Shown: positions 10,500 through 22,700, numbered from the stretch's first letter. The stretch: 64,000 nucleotides of DNA from Batillaria attramentaria (GCA_018292915.2 JACVVK020000145.1:605001-669000), one strand, 5' to 3'. The notes: a model not told the origin generated them from the sequence alone. Translations and numbers: made by a program.

Positions 10500-11092
10500 G
10501 GTTTGTCACGACCGTGTGTGCTGCAATGTATAGGTGTAAGAGGTGCGTGCTGTTTCTTTACTCTCACTCACACGCAGTCGCACGACAGTAACTCAGTGAT
10601 ACCGAGACGTGCGGGGATTCACACCACCACAATATTATTGTCAAGACGAACAATCATCGCATAACACGTCACAGTACAGCTACAATTCCAATGACATCAA
10701 GAATAAACGGTGAAATCAAGGCAATAAATACTATGCCTAAAATACAAATGATATAAACAATTGTATCTAAGAGCGCTCAGAACATTTTAACGTGCACGGG
10801 ATGGTACCGCCAACGATGGTCAAGCGCGCAGACGTGCAGATGTGCAGTTCACAAGCCGCAGACAACACCTGGCATTGCACCACTTAGACACCTGCACAGT
10901 GAGTGAAGAGCACTGACTCTAAAATCTTTCGTCCATAGTTTCGAGCGCAGAAGCGGAAAAAGATGGGGCACGTTCATTACGCGCGAGTGGCTGTAGTAAC
11001 CGCCGATCTGCAGCAGTAGACAGTTAACGCCTGCGCGCGTTAAACAGAACCAAAAACGGAACCGAACTGAACGCGGCCATGGCAAGGGAGAA
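10500..11092. other. Unassigned stretch in copy-1-specific block
   Basis: No gene recognised. 10868-10903 (tggcattgcaccacttagac, then acctgcacagtgag) repeats 3490-3524, and 10905-10920 is the reverse complement of 3760-3772. The flanks of the 3580 arm and this arm were therefore rearranged relative to each other. Confidence 0.5.
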
Positions 11093-11270
11093 CACTCAAT
11101 CGATCACAACAAGCCTATAGGCGTACGCACGGTAGTGCAGAGGTAGTGCGTCAAGCTAAGCACAGATCGCGTTCATAATGCTTCAACGTACCCCCTCGAA
11201 TTTTTTTTAGGACGTAAATTTTTACTTCAGTGCGTAAATTACGCACAGACGCACAGTTTAGGGAGCCCTG
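11093..11270 (-). repeat. Inverted-repeat arm paired with 3580-3757
   Basis: Near-identical reverse complement of 3580-3757, ending tttagggagccctg. About 250 bp of unassigned sequence with a T-run (11381-11404) follows before duplication homology resumes at about 11521. Confidence 0.65.
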
Positions 11271-14200
11271 GTATGATATTTAGAAACTTGATCCAGGTGG
11301 CGTGACTAAACCTTCCCCGGCTGAACCCTCTATTACACAGGGATGTCGTTTGGGGTCGGATCTCAGCGAAAAGCCGAAGGTTTTTTTTTTTTTTTTTTTT
11401 TTTTAAGCGGACCTGTGACACTGCCTTGCCAGTCGGAGCTTGCGAACGAATTGGATCAGCGGTCCCCTTTGTGGTGTGCCAGGTTTCCACTGGCAACCAG
11501 CTAAACCAACAAACATTCATTAGTAGTATTAGCGCCACCTGGGCGGTGCAGTCACGACAAACACCGGTAAAAAAATAAGGTAAATGTCTTTCGAGACGAC
11601 CAAGGTGACTTGAAGGAGATCGTGTGTTCAGGGTGAGGCCTGGGTAGGAGGTGGGGTGGGGGACGAAGGTTGGAGAAGGGGAGGGGTGGTGGTGGTGGTG
11701 GTGGTGGTGGTGGTAACACATCTCTTTTCGGGTTTTTGAATCACTGACATGAGAAATGTACCTTCTGGTTTACAGAGTTGAAATTAGTTGGTTAATTGAA
11801 TAAATTAAAACCATAATATTACTGCATTTGTGTCCGTGTCTATGCGGGAAGGTAACGGGCGTGACTAAAACGATAATCGGCGATTCGGTAATGAAAGCCC
11901 CCGAGAAACATTTGCCTGAGCATCTTTCTGCTTCACATTTTAAGCACGGCTGGCAAAAATAAGTCGTACTCCCGTTTCTGTGTAGGCTTAGGAATAGAGC
12001 CCCCCCCCCCCCCCCCCCCCCACCCCCCCCCAAAAAAAGGCGGGTTTTCATCCAACGGCGTAACCACCAGTCGGCCGTTTTAGATTCGAAATCCATCTTC
12101 CATGGCCTGAGTTCGCTGTACGAGGTAGGCCTGACTACAATTGCAAGAGGATCCATTATTTCAAAAAGAGATGCAAATAATACTTTTAGTTCGATTGGTA
12201 CTTTTTTCCTTTACGCGTGATGACAACGACGTAAATTCTTTGTTTTCTCTAAATTTACAAGAACCAAAAGAGCCACATGAAATAAATTGCCTGTTTTGAA
12301 ATTGCCAGTTTCAGAGACAAAGAGATCTATCCACAAATCTTGGAAAATGAATTCGTGCGGACACTAATCTCACGAAGTGTTTCCCAGAACGCGCATGTTT
12401 TATTCATTTTTTTTTTTTTAATTCTCAGAGCTCGTTCTTGCTTTATCTTTAAACTCTAATGTGTACCAGACGTAAGACGTTTGCTGGAAAACCTCCATTT
12501 TGGCCACAATAAAAACAAGTATCAGAATGCGGCCTTTTTTCCCTTCAATATGGCATAATTATCTCATGAGCTTGTAATTCTGTAGACATAACCAAGACAC
12601 GATTCAAAGAAAATATTATGCACATCCTGAAAAATACTAACACTTGAAACGAATTCAGCCACTTACTACTGTGGACTTGAGGTTGTGTTCTACATATTTT
12701 CCATCACACTTTGTCAGTAATGTACTTCATTCGTAAATTTGAGAATCTCCAAAAAAGGCAAAATAAACGGCGTTTGTTCCCAAGGAAAACACGCTGAAAC
12801 TAAAAGTCATTTCACAAAATTAATTTGCTTCTGTGTCTATTGTTTTTTATTTGCATTCGTGTAATATTATTTTACTTGAAGTTTCATATTACACTTGTCT
12901 AATTTCTGTACCTGTACCTCAAAACAGGAATTAATGAAAATGGCTGACATTTTCTGAGTGCGTTAGAATTTGAGGGAAAAAGGTATATTCAAAATAGTAT
13001 TTTTGGGACGCTGGAGCATTTCTCTAAAACATGATGTGCGTCTGCACATGATCTGTCAAGCGTAGCAGCTGCAGCAGCGTAATATGTCAGCCTTGTCCCC
13101 ATCAGTAAGAGAACTGGCGTCTATATGGAAGAAGGAAGATTTGATACCCGACGGCCGCTCCAGGCAAATCTCTGGTCATTTCGTTGAACCACCGCAGGGT
13201 GTTTGGCCTAACATATCCAGTAGTCAAACCTGAAGTGTGTGCACAATACCTGCTGCAGCGACGTCATTTGTAATAATTGCTGTGTATAGTCAATATTTGA
13301 ACCCAATCACAATACGGATTCCCATCATTACCACTCCCAGCCAAAGGGACATTGTGGATGGGCTAGTAAAACGTAAGTGCCAAACCTCTCCTCTAAAAGT
13401 TGGTGAATAACAAAAAACGCTGTGTACACAGTGGCCGTCATATCAGGCTGCTTGGTAACCTACCCTTTCAGCCCATATAGGGAACTGAGCCTCAATTAAT
13501 GGCCATCTATAAGCAATCAATCTCTCCTACAAGTTCCAGAAGATAATTCTGAAACACCGAGCATGTGTCCAAATATTTGGATCATATTGTATTCGTTTTC
13601 GCAAACACATCTTATCACAGCAACCAATCAAGTGTCCCTACTCCCATCATTACGCGTGTTCCGTCATGATTAAAAAGATTGCACTTTAGATTGCTGTTTG
13701 TGACAAAAGTACGATAGCGATTTCAATGAACTTTTGATAATTATATAACACCATCGGGATACTATTCTTGCATGTGCACTATTCTTTGAGAAAAACCGTT
13801 CACTACTCACAACGCAGCAACTACTTTAATAAGTACACCCTCAAAATATCCCTACCGAAAACAGGGCTCACTTGGATATCATATTCCATACTTACTTGCA
13901 CATGCGATGACAAAGGAACTTTGCAACATCAAAGAAGCGTTTTCTGACTGAACTGTTCAATGTTCGTAAATGTTTTCCGCGATACATGTCATCTGCAGTG
14001 ACCTGCCAAGTGCACAAGCATCAAATGCAGTCGGTTTACAGGGCCCTTTGAATCAACAGCCGAACTGGTGGCCGCAATAATCCAGGAAGCATCATTCTAA
14101 TTAGTGTGAAATTTCAGTATGTCAACAATGCATGTCTTGTCTAACAGTAACAGTGTTTAGACCGGAATTCTACGCATTTCTAGACGCACAAACAGCATAC

Positions 14201-14383
14201 TTTGTGCACACCCTCAAAAGCCCATTTATAGGGCTCATATAGTGAAAATGGCAGATAAACGGTCGTTTTTAACGGTGACGCGGACGGAGAAAAAAATTCA
14301 CGGAGACCACCACAGCATTACGGGCCTGTGTTCTACTGATTTCTGTAATCAAAAGTTAGGATCAAATTTGTTCTGCCTTCCGC

Positions 14384-14393
14384 TATATAAAAA
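14384..14393 (+). promoter_or_regulatory. TATA-like box upstream of glycosyltransferase copy 1
   Basis: TATATAAAAA lies 27-36 bp before the first upstream ATG (14420) and about 390 bp before the proposed start codon. It is conserved at 48199-48208 in copy 2. If used, transcription would start near 14410-14420 and the repeat array would be the 5' leader. Confidence 0.45.
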
Positions 14394-14419
14394 GACTAAT
14401 TATCCCAGCCTACTTGGCC

Positions 14420-14811
14420 ATGGTGAAGAAGTGTACACTTCTGAACTGAACAGAAGTAAACTAAAGTGATCTGATGTGAACCTTCACTTCGCCATGGTAA
14501 AGAAGTGTACACACCTGAACTGAACTGATCTAAACCTTCTCTTCGCCGTGCTAAAGAAGTGTACACATCTGAACTGGACTGAACCGAACCTACTCCATGG
14601 CAAAGAAGTGGTACACTTCTGAACTGGCACCTTCATACTCACAGTGGCAAATAATTATACACCTCTGAACTGAACTGAATTCTCCTCAAATAATCTGATC
14701 TGAACCTTCATGTACGCAGTGGCAAATAAGTGTACACTTCTGAACTGACTGAACTGATTTGAACTGAACTAAACATTCGCAATGGCAAAGCAGTGTACAC
14801 TTCACAACTTC
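14420..14811 (+). repeat. Degenerate tandem array of upstream mini-ORFs ending in the gene start
   Basis: About seven units of 45-75 bp share atggtaaagaagtgtacac, a ctgaactga core and gaacctt. ATGs at 14420, 14494, 14597 and 14710 open short frames: MVKKCTLLN, MVKKCTHLN, a 23-codon frame starting MAKKWYTSEL, and MYAVANKCTLLN. The last unit starts with ATG at 14782, and its stop position reads TTC, so it continues into the main protein as MAKQCTLHNFTA. The array is conserved at 48235-48626. Confidence 0.7.
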
Positions 14812-16401
14812 ACTGCGGTGTTCACAAGCAGCAGGGTTCGAATCCGGAGGAAGATTCTCACCTTCTGCATATTTGTACTGCTCGTAGTCACAAGCCTGTG
14901 CATAGTGGACAAGTACAGAAGTAAGAGATTTTGCCTTGACGGAACAACTAACAGAGGTAAACCTGAAAACAGTAGAAGCATTAGCAAAGTAAGAGTCATT
15001 TTTGTTCTAGTTTTGTAGTTGTTTATTTTATTTAAATCGTCTTTGTATCTGTCACTAAATCTCTCCTTAACTCTTCCGTGAGGGGAGAATTAAAGGTTCA
15101 GCCATGCATCGCCAACGGATCATTACAATTCAATTCTTCATCCGTTCTTTTATCAAGTACGCAAAATGTCAAGTGTGTGTCTTCAGCTAAGCTTGCCAGA
15201 GAGGTTTGTTTACATAGTAGTAGTTTGCTGCAGTTTCGTGGTGTGTGTGTGTGTGTTTTCCAGGCGTTAAAGTCACCGACTACTTCGGAGACAATTTCAC
15301 GCTCTATACGCGCAGCAACAGCAACAAGGCAAAATGTCCACCGCTGCCCCTAGCAGTGCCCCCAGACTCTAACATCTTCCGGTGTCGCTGGTACCATAGG
15401 CCCCCTACCCCTTGCAACTTCAGACTTAGAGCCAGGCTGTCTTGTACCAAGTCATCCCCCAGCATTCTGTACGAGTGGGTTGATCTTGACGCGCCACCGT
15501 CTACGTACGCCCTCGACGACCAATGCCTGGCGCGAGTGATCGCTGAGCGGTGTACGGAGGAAGCTTTGATCCCCAGGGTGGTGCACTACGTAAATTTTGG
15601 GCCCCGGAGACTTCTTTTCCACACACTCCTCAGCGTTCTGTCTGTCCTGAAATTTGCACAGGTATTGTTCAGCGTGGCTTTGAGTGATTTGTGCAACTCC
15701 TTGCAACACAAGTTAATGTTTCTTTGATCATAACAGTGGTGACCTGCCTCATGCCACTAAATTAATGTCACTTATATTATGCGTATGGATATTTAGGATG
15801 ACTCTGCAGCCGTATCGGTCGTAACATGTAAGTGTGTGTCCAGAAGTTTTTGTGTGTCTTTGCAACGATATTCGGCATTATGAGCTATTCGTATTTGAGC
15901 TAGTGGTCTCAGTCTGTGAAAAAACGTGGAGAGTAAGACTGACAGGAACACGTAACTCCCAGAGTGTAAAATTACATCTCCGTGTGTGTGTGTGTGTGTG
16001 TGTCTGTGTGTGTCTGTGTGTGTGTCTGTGTCTGTGTGTGTGTCTGTGCGCGTGCGCGCGGGCGCAGCCTTGCCTAGTGATTCTTCACGCCGATTACCTC
16101 CCTTACGGCAGCCACTGGGAGGCGCTGGTGCAGCTTGTTCCGAACCTGATTCACATCAAACGCACTGCCCCGGACACAATCTTTGGTCATGAGATCAACA
16201 TCGTGCACCACAAGTCTGATGTGGCTCGCTTGGAGGCAATGATAAGTGAGCAAATTCTAACGTCCAACAGTCTTCCAACTCTCTTACTAATTTCCTAAGG
16301 GGATTTTACAGACAATTTTTACGCTCAACAGTTTGCCTTATATCAAAGATCTTGGAAACGTAAGGTCTTTGCTTATATTATGTGTGTGTGTGTGCGCGCG
16401 C

Positions 16402-16471
<70 letters not shown>

Positions 16472-16519
16472 GTTTGTTTGTTTGTTTGTTTGTTGCTTTT
16501 TTTTTTTTCTTTTCTTTTT

Positions 16520-16550
<31 letters not shown>

Positions 16551-17251
16551 GGGGCTGGGTTTCCTTTTGGTTAGTCAGTTGTTTTTTTGGTTGGATGTTG
16601 TTGGGTTTTGCTGTCGTTGTTGTCATTGTTGTTGTTTGTTTGTTTGTTTGTTGTTTTTGCTTTTGAGGGAGGGGGGGTCAGTTATTTTGCCAGTCATCTT
16701 TATCACATACACTGGCTGTTTCAGAGTTTGGAGGCATCTACTGCGACATGGACCACATTGTGCTGAAACCCCTACACGAAGTCCTCCAGCATACCGTCGT
16801 CATGGGAAAGGAGGAGAGTGACGCGCATTTCGGAAACGGCTTCTTCCTCGGGAAGCCAGACAGCATCTTCTTGAAGCTCTGGTACGAATCCTACCGGACT
16901 TTCGACGACAAAGTGTGGGCTTACAACTCCATTGTGGTGCCTGCCAAACTTTATAAGGAGAGGGGGGTTGATCTCGGAGTGCATGTTGTCGATTCTTTCT
17001 TCAGACCTGACTGGTGTAAGGCGACTGAAGAGTTTTACGAGAACTTGTACGAGTGGAGGAATTCTTACGGCGTTCATCTTTTCCACAACGGGAACCGGAA
17101 GTTTTTCACAGGCAGGTTGGACACGTTCAAAAACTCATTAGGGGAGATCACTCGTTACATTTTGTTCGGGAGGAGTTATCTGTGTACTGGGAATAAGACT
17201 GTGGGCGAGCCTGTCAGACTCGGAATGGATGTGTCTGGAAACGTGTTCTAG
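14782..17251 (+). CDS. Golgi-type glycosyltransferase, DXD (GT32-like), copy 1
   Basis: Four exons fit one frame: 14782-14920, 15264-15661, 16068-16245 and 16725-17251, 413 codons. An alternative donor at 14957 gives the same phase and 12 more residues. Residues 1-24 are basic, 25-42 hydrophobic (ILTFCIFVLLVVTSLCIV): a type II signal anchor. A stem and an N-terminal domain (IPRVVHYVNFGPRR) follow. The sugar-binding segment spans exons 3 and 4, with SDVARLEAMIKFGGIYCDMD; D246-M-D248 is the metal/nucleotide-sugar DXD motif. This layout matches the family holding alpha-1,4-galactosyl/GlcNAc transferases of the Golgi; donor and acceptor cannot be told. Sequons include NFT in exon 2 and NKT in exon 4. 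All introns are GT-AG. It is divergent to the TRRAP exons. The copy at 48597-51087 is also intact. Confidence 0.85.
16385..16560. repeat. Intron 3 microsatellites: (GT)n, (GTTT)n, T-run, G-run
   Basis: (GT)n at about 16403-16470, then a gttt repeat, a T-rich run and about 24 G residues. The orthologous intron in copy 2 (50247-50401) has a shorter version. Confidence 0.95.
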
Positions 17252-18300
17252 AGTGTGTAGCTAAAGGTTTAGACCTAGCCAGTCAGTAACACCAAAAGGG
17301 ACTGCACTCTGACTCATTAGTAGATCTATCCGGCCCGAGATTCTCAGTGCCCGTGACCTATGACCTCAGTCAGTGACCGGCTGGGCGGGCCGACTGCCGC
17401 GGATCCGGCCTCAGCTTACAAGATCACAGAAGTATTTTTAAGTCAGTATTTTAAGTCACCGGCAGGACTGTTTGCATGTGTGTGTACACTGAGTGAAAAC
17501 AAATCACTGTTTTCGCTGAGCATACACATATAGGCGTGTAACTGACATCACGTCAGCCGGTGTCAGTCAGTGCCGGCATAAAGTTGTAGCGAATTGAGTT
17601 TTTATTTCATTTTAACACCGGTATGTGCAGTTAGGTACAGGATGTTTGCTGTGGTTTAGTTTTTGGCATTAGTTTCTTATTATTTTCTAGTTAGTCCCTG
17701 TTTTAGGCCGGTAGAGAGTTACTGGTCACGTGGCTTGGTTTTCCCGCCTCCCTTCCCCTCACGTGCGCGCCCGCTGGTCAGTTTCAAGGCTGTCCCGCGA
17801 GCCGCCAGCTCCGCCAGGCACTAACCTATAAAAGACCCCAGTTTCCCGCCGAAATTCAGAGTGCTAAATGTGCGGAATTGCCTCTGTGTTTTCTCAGTCT
17901 TGGATACTTACCAGGCCGGACTAAATGTAAGTGCCCCAGTTCGTCTTTTGGTGGTTTTCTAATGGCGGTTTGCCAGTCAGCGATAGTGCAATCTCAGTCA
18001 TGCGGTTTCAGCTGGTGTGTCAGTGATTTAGTCTCTCCAAGTTTTTTACGGCCGCCGCGTAGTAGCGGACAGCCGGCCCGCAGTAACGCTATTTTCCGGC
18101 ACTAATTTAATTCTTTAGGTCTTGAGTGCGTAAATTGTGTAACCGCCCAGTGCTTTCTTTTGTATTAAATTTCTGTTAGTGTAATTCGCCAAGAATGGCT
18201 CTCATTTTATTTTACAGCTCCAACTCCAATAGCGATAGTGTACGTAAATTATACTTCTCGCTGATGCTTAGATGCTCACTGCACGCTGACCCCTAGCTAG
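17252..18300 (+). other. Region 3' of glycosyltransferase copy 1
   Basis: Noncoding as far as can be seen, and duplicated at 51088-52150. It probably starts with the 3' UTR, but no clear AATAAA is close to the stop codon. It contains a CG-rich promoter-like segment (17735-17850). Confidence 0.5.
17827..17834 (+). promoter_or_regulatory. TATA-like box in promoter-like segment
   Basis: TATAAAAG follows a GC-rich stretch with CACGTGCGCGCCCG and is retained at 51696-51703 in copy 2. About 85 bp further on is a donor-like ctaaat|gtaagtg. It could be a promoter of an unseen gene or part of an LTR. No start-to-exon series was found. Confidence 0.35.
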
Positions 18301-18554
18301 TGTAACCCTTGTCCGGCAGCGAGCGAGCGAGCGAGCGAGCGCGTACCGCGAACTTCTGACTCTCGCGACTACACAGCGACCCCACATCGGAGGAATTCTA
18401 TTCTTAGCGTCCAGCCTTTCGGTTTCCCCTCTCCCCGGTCCTACGTAGAGTGTTTGTGTTTCTGGTAATTCTTCTCATTTTGGTTCCGCGCCACTCCTTG
18501 TTGTTGTTTTGTTTGTTTGCTAGTCTGATTAGTTGATATGGGCTAAGTGATTCA

Positions 18555-18835
<281 letters not shown>

Positions 18836-18859
18836 CTTGCAACCTTTTATGATTTTTTT

Positions 18860-19660
18860 TTCCCGCTCGTGGGCTTTCAGATTATTATTGTTGTTGTCGT
18901 TGTTGTTGTTAGCGTTTCCATTGAATTTGTGTGTGTGTGTGTGTGTTTACTGTGGCATTAATAGCACTTTGCAAAGCGCCAGCGTATTGTCAGTTGTAGC
19001 TGTTCAATGCGCGGGGGCAGACCGCCTTTCCGGATATGTCCTTAGTTCTCAGGAAAGAAATCCGAAACACCAGAAGCCTACTGCATTGATTATTATGTGA
19101 TGACTGCCTCAAAGTGTAACCCCAGCATCCAGTATTTATGCATTTCACGCGTGTTTATTCCATTTTTTTACTTGGGACAACAACGTGCGTGCGTGCGTGA
19201 GATACTTTTTGTTACTGTGCAAATGACGCACACACACATACACACACACAAAAGCATTCACTCTGCTACATACACACACACACACACACACTCTTTTATT
19301 CAGACTTTGCAAGTCCCAAGATGTCATTATATCAAACTAAACTTTGACAAGTATGAGACAGGCGTGACACTTTTCGTTCAACTTTGTCCTCTGCCACGAA
19401 AAATGCCGCGTACTTGTTGCGGCAAGGGAGGCAACTCATGCAGGCAATAATCTCTAAACCGGCTGAAAATGCACTGTGCAGGTGAATGCGACAGTTTTCA
19501 CCGCTTCTGTGCACACAGTGAAATAACACGTACGGGGACCTCAAAGTTGTTCCCATCTGTCCGCTTTCCTTGTCACAGAGTATTTTGATTTTTTTTTTCC
19601 TTCTTAGGCATTACTACGTCACGGTTAGTCCGATTTGGGCGTCGCTGCAGTGGCTAGAGA
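18860..19660. other. Unassigned stretch
   Basis: No gene recognised. Contains short (CA)n runs near 19230-19290. Confidence 0.5.
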
Positions 19661-19664
19661 AGCT

Positions 19665-19748
19665 GGAACAGGAACATCCCCGTACCGGGGGCCGAATCGT
19701 TAACACTAGGCTTACGATTCGGCCCCCGTTACGGGGATGGAACAGGAA
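19665..19748. mobile_element. Hairpin insertion with 26-bp arms and 10-bp flanking direct repeat
   Basis: Arms 19675-19700 and 19714-19739 are inverted repeats with one mismatch and a 13-base loop. The direct repeat ggaacaggaa occurs at 19665-19674 and 19739-19748, consistent with a target duplication. No coding content. Confidence 0.6.
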
Positions 19749-20193
19749 TGACTTGGCGTTGGCTGTGCACATTCCGTTACAATGAAACTGAGTAAAACCA
19801 ATCGTGAACCACGCGCTTACACTGATTTTCATAGCGTCACTGAGCGACGCAGTGATGTGTAGAAGCCATTGTGCATGGGAGGTCAGTCGGAGAGTCGGTT
19901 AGCTTTCGAACAGATTTGTAGATAAAGTTTAAAAACAAACAAACAAACAAACCTCGCCTGTAAGTACATCAAGGGAAGCAACTCAACCTCAGCTGGAAAA
20001 GCAGGATGCTGAATAACGTCCCTTGTTACCTGACCTTTGCTGTACAAATCAAATAGTGTCGCTCGACACATTCTCTCTCTCTCTCTCCCCTCCCCTCCCC
20101 TCCCCCCCCTCTCTCTCTCTCTCTCTTTATGTGTATGTGTGTTACATTACTGTTACCTGTAGTGCTTACTTTGTAATCTGTCTTTGTACTGTA

Positions 20194-20362
20194 GGGGAGC
20201 CGGGGTGGTCGAATGGTAGACTGAGCGTCGGACTTCTAATGCTCGGGTCGTGAGTTCGATCCCGGCTGGGGCCAAATATTGTGCTGGCCTTTTTCATCGT
20301 TGCCCCGTCTTTGATATCACCCATGTGGTGGAAAATGACGTTAAACACCCACCCACCCACCC
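20194..20362 (+). mobile_element. tRNA-derived SINE, full length
   Basis: Starts ggggagccggggtggtcgaa. An A-box-like tggtcgaatgg and a B-box gagttcgatcc mark the tRNA-derived head. The body carries gccccgtctttgatatcacc and the tail gacgttaaacaccc. The 15-bp repeats 20179-20193 and 20363-20377 (tgtctttgta, then c or t, then tgta) are a clear target duplication. Confidence 0.9.
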
Positions 20363-20564
20363 TGTCTTTGTATTGTAATGTTGTATAGCACTGTAACTAT
20401 GTGTAGTTGAACTCGACATAGCTGCCCACATTGCGATGTTTTGTTAAATAATAATAGTAATAATAATAAATAAATAAATAAATAAATAAAATCCAAACAT
20501 ATGCAAGCAGATAGTTCATCGATCATTTCATTAGACGCATTCTTATGTTCTAGGTCTGGTCAGT

Positions 20565-20611
20565 CCCATACATGGCGAAAGGACGTTAAACACCCAAACA
20601 CCAACCCACCC
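20565..20611 (+). mobile_element. SINE 3' tail fragment
   Basis: Only the tail of the same SINE family is present (ggcgaaaggacgttaaacac plus CCCA repeats). Confidence 0.6.
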
Positions 20612-21017
20612 TGCTAGGTGCTAGGTCGGTGCTTTCAAAAGGCCTGTTATTTTTTTCCCCAGACATTTCGCCAGCCTTGGGCTGCTGGGAACCGGTATCG
20701 CCATGACGGAAATGTGATTATCGTGTACACTGTCACCGTTGACGCAACGCGCAAAAACAAGGCGGCGAGAAAGTAGCGATACGATACACATGTACAATGT
20801 ACAATGCGCAGTACACTAAGGAACTCTCGGCATACGATGCCATCTGTGAAATTTGTTGTTATATTTAGAGTATCAGTACTATTGTCTTGTTTTCACTGAT
20901 ACGCCTACAGTATTGATACAATCGTGATATTTAGATCTGTACAGATCTAGATGTGATGTGTCTATAGCCACAAGGATAATGTGACTTATCATTATCATAA
21001 TGAAGACTTTGATATCA

Positions 21018-21039
<22 letters not shown>

Positions 21040-21049
<10 letters not shown>

Positions 21050-21051
21050 TT

Positions 21052-21110
<59 letters not shown>
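21040..21110. repeat. (TC)n(CA)n microsatellite
   Basis: TC alternation from about 21028, then (CA)n to 21110. The interval 21111-22490 shows no recognisable gene; it holds a further (CA)n at 21779-21823 and C-rich runs near 22091-22160. Confidence 0.9.
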
Positions 21111-21111
<1 letters not shown>

Positions 21112-21787
21112 AAGAATCATGACATAACACTGAATTGCTTCAAAAGCCGCCGACTTTGAGAATTTAACAAATCAAGTGATATTTGAATATCATTTTCTAC
21201 TGAAAGAATATGGAAGTGCTATTTTTCTGTTCAAGTTTTTGAAAAGTATCACAGACAACTATATTCTTTGCCAGTGTAACTTGATTTACATCTTTTGTTC
21301 AAATATTCACAACTCTTGTCTCAATTGTCTCGCACAGTCTGCGAGGAGATGTTTCTTTTCCATCGGTATGAATATCATTATTGTAAATAAATGTATTTTT
21401 CATTTTCTACACATTTACTTTCAATGGAGATATTAATTTTATTGGAAGTGTAAGTTTTCTTTCCTTGCTGTTCTTTGGTGTCTTTTCTTTTTACCATCAT
21501 TTCAAGTGAACTTGTGTGATGTGAACCAAATACTTGTCCGGCCAATAATATTTTCATACGTCATGAAGATCATGATAGGGATTTCATTAGGAAGGGTGCT
21601 TTGCATTGCAGCTACGAGCTTTGTCAATTACTTCACTACAGGAATCTTCATCTGCAAAAGTTCTTCTCGCTTTGTTTTTTTTTTTTTTGTTTGTTTGTTT
21701 GTTTTGGTTTTGTAAGGTGAAAATAAAGAGGCGACGTGTATTAGCTTGCGCTCTACTTTGTCCATCACACACGGGCGCACACACACC

Positions 21788-21826
<39 letters not shown>

Positions 21827-22609
21827 TCGCACACAAAAAAGTTCCTTCTACCGGCTTGGCAACTGGTTTGGGTCCGGTCTGGTTTGGGTTTGCTTTCAAT
21901 GGTTTCTGAACGGTAACCCACATCTTCTTGAGTTGCTACCTTTTTCCTGAAAGAGTTCTGACCGGTTAGCTGATGACAATTCTCTAGGTCAAGGGCAGAT
22001 GACATCAAACTATTCCCACCCCTGCAGAAATGTGTTTATCAGAGTTGCTGGCCTTTATATAATCACTCCTCCCCGCCCGACCACTCTTACACCCCCCCCC
22101 CCACCCCCGGAACCCACCCACCCCCACCATCCTCCATTCCCCCCTCCCCCTCCCCCCCGCTCCCCTTCCTTTCCCAAAGTAATCAGACCCACAGGAACCT
22201 GTCAGTCTGCGACCATAAAGTACTTTATAACTAGGTCTATTCATCGTTCAGGTGGTACTCGTATACGTATAATGCATACTTTCTATTACTTTGTGTAGCC
22301 GTCATCGTGCGGCGGTTTGCATATCTTTACCACGGAGTATGGTGACGCCAGGTTATATGATTCAAAGACGGCTCTGCATTGCCTCTTTGTGTGTTTGTAG
22401 TTACTATTGCTGCAGGAGTCTTCGTCTTTACAAAGTTCTCATATCTGGGATTTCCTGGCTATGGGATTGAAACTGACTGACTAGGTTACATGCTGGTTTG
22501 GTTCTCTCTCTCTCTCTCTCTCTCGAATCTAGTCGCGAATTAGCCTTTGTTGCTTGCGCTGCGTTAAGCCCTAAATAACTCTCCCCCTCTCTCTCTCTGT
22601 CTCTCTCTT

Positions 22610-22612
<3 letters not shown>

Positions 22613-22698
<86 letters not shown>
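22613..22698. repeat. Long (CA)n microsatellite
   Basis: About 85 bp of pure CA. It is preceded by (TC)n blocks at 22505-22524 and 22588-22610 and followed by (GA)n at 22792-22826. Confidence 0.95.

Positions 22699-22700
<2 letters not shown>

Larger units (their letters stand above)
11521..18552. repeat. Segmental duplication copy 1, distal part
   Basis: Matches about 44022-52412 in the same order. It includes the glycosyltransferase upstream region, the gene, and about 1.3 kb downstream. It ends where copy 1 enters a large (CA)n tract and copy 2 continues as unique sequence. A 71-bp segment near 12497-12567 and a 17-bp segment near 13770 are present here and missing in copy 2. 11521-14380 contains no recognisable gene; 11685-11715 is (GGT)n and 12001-12030 is C-rich. 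Confidence 0.92.

Noticed and set aside
3580..11270. A single 7.7-kb transposon with long inverted ends
   Set aside because: No matching target duplication was found at the outer edges, no transposase was seen inside, and the same tip also starts family A at 1491.
16333..16821. Long Cys/Val and Phe/Gly-rich frames around intron 3
   Set aside because: They are translations of GT, T and G runs that join by chance to exon 4. The splice-site model explains the exon.
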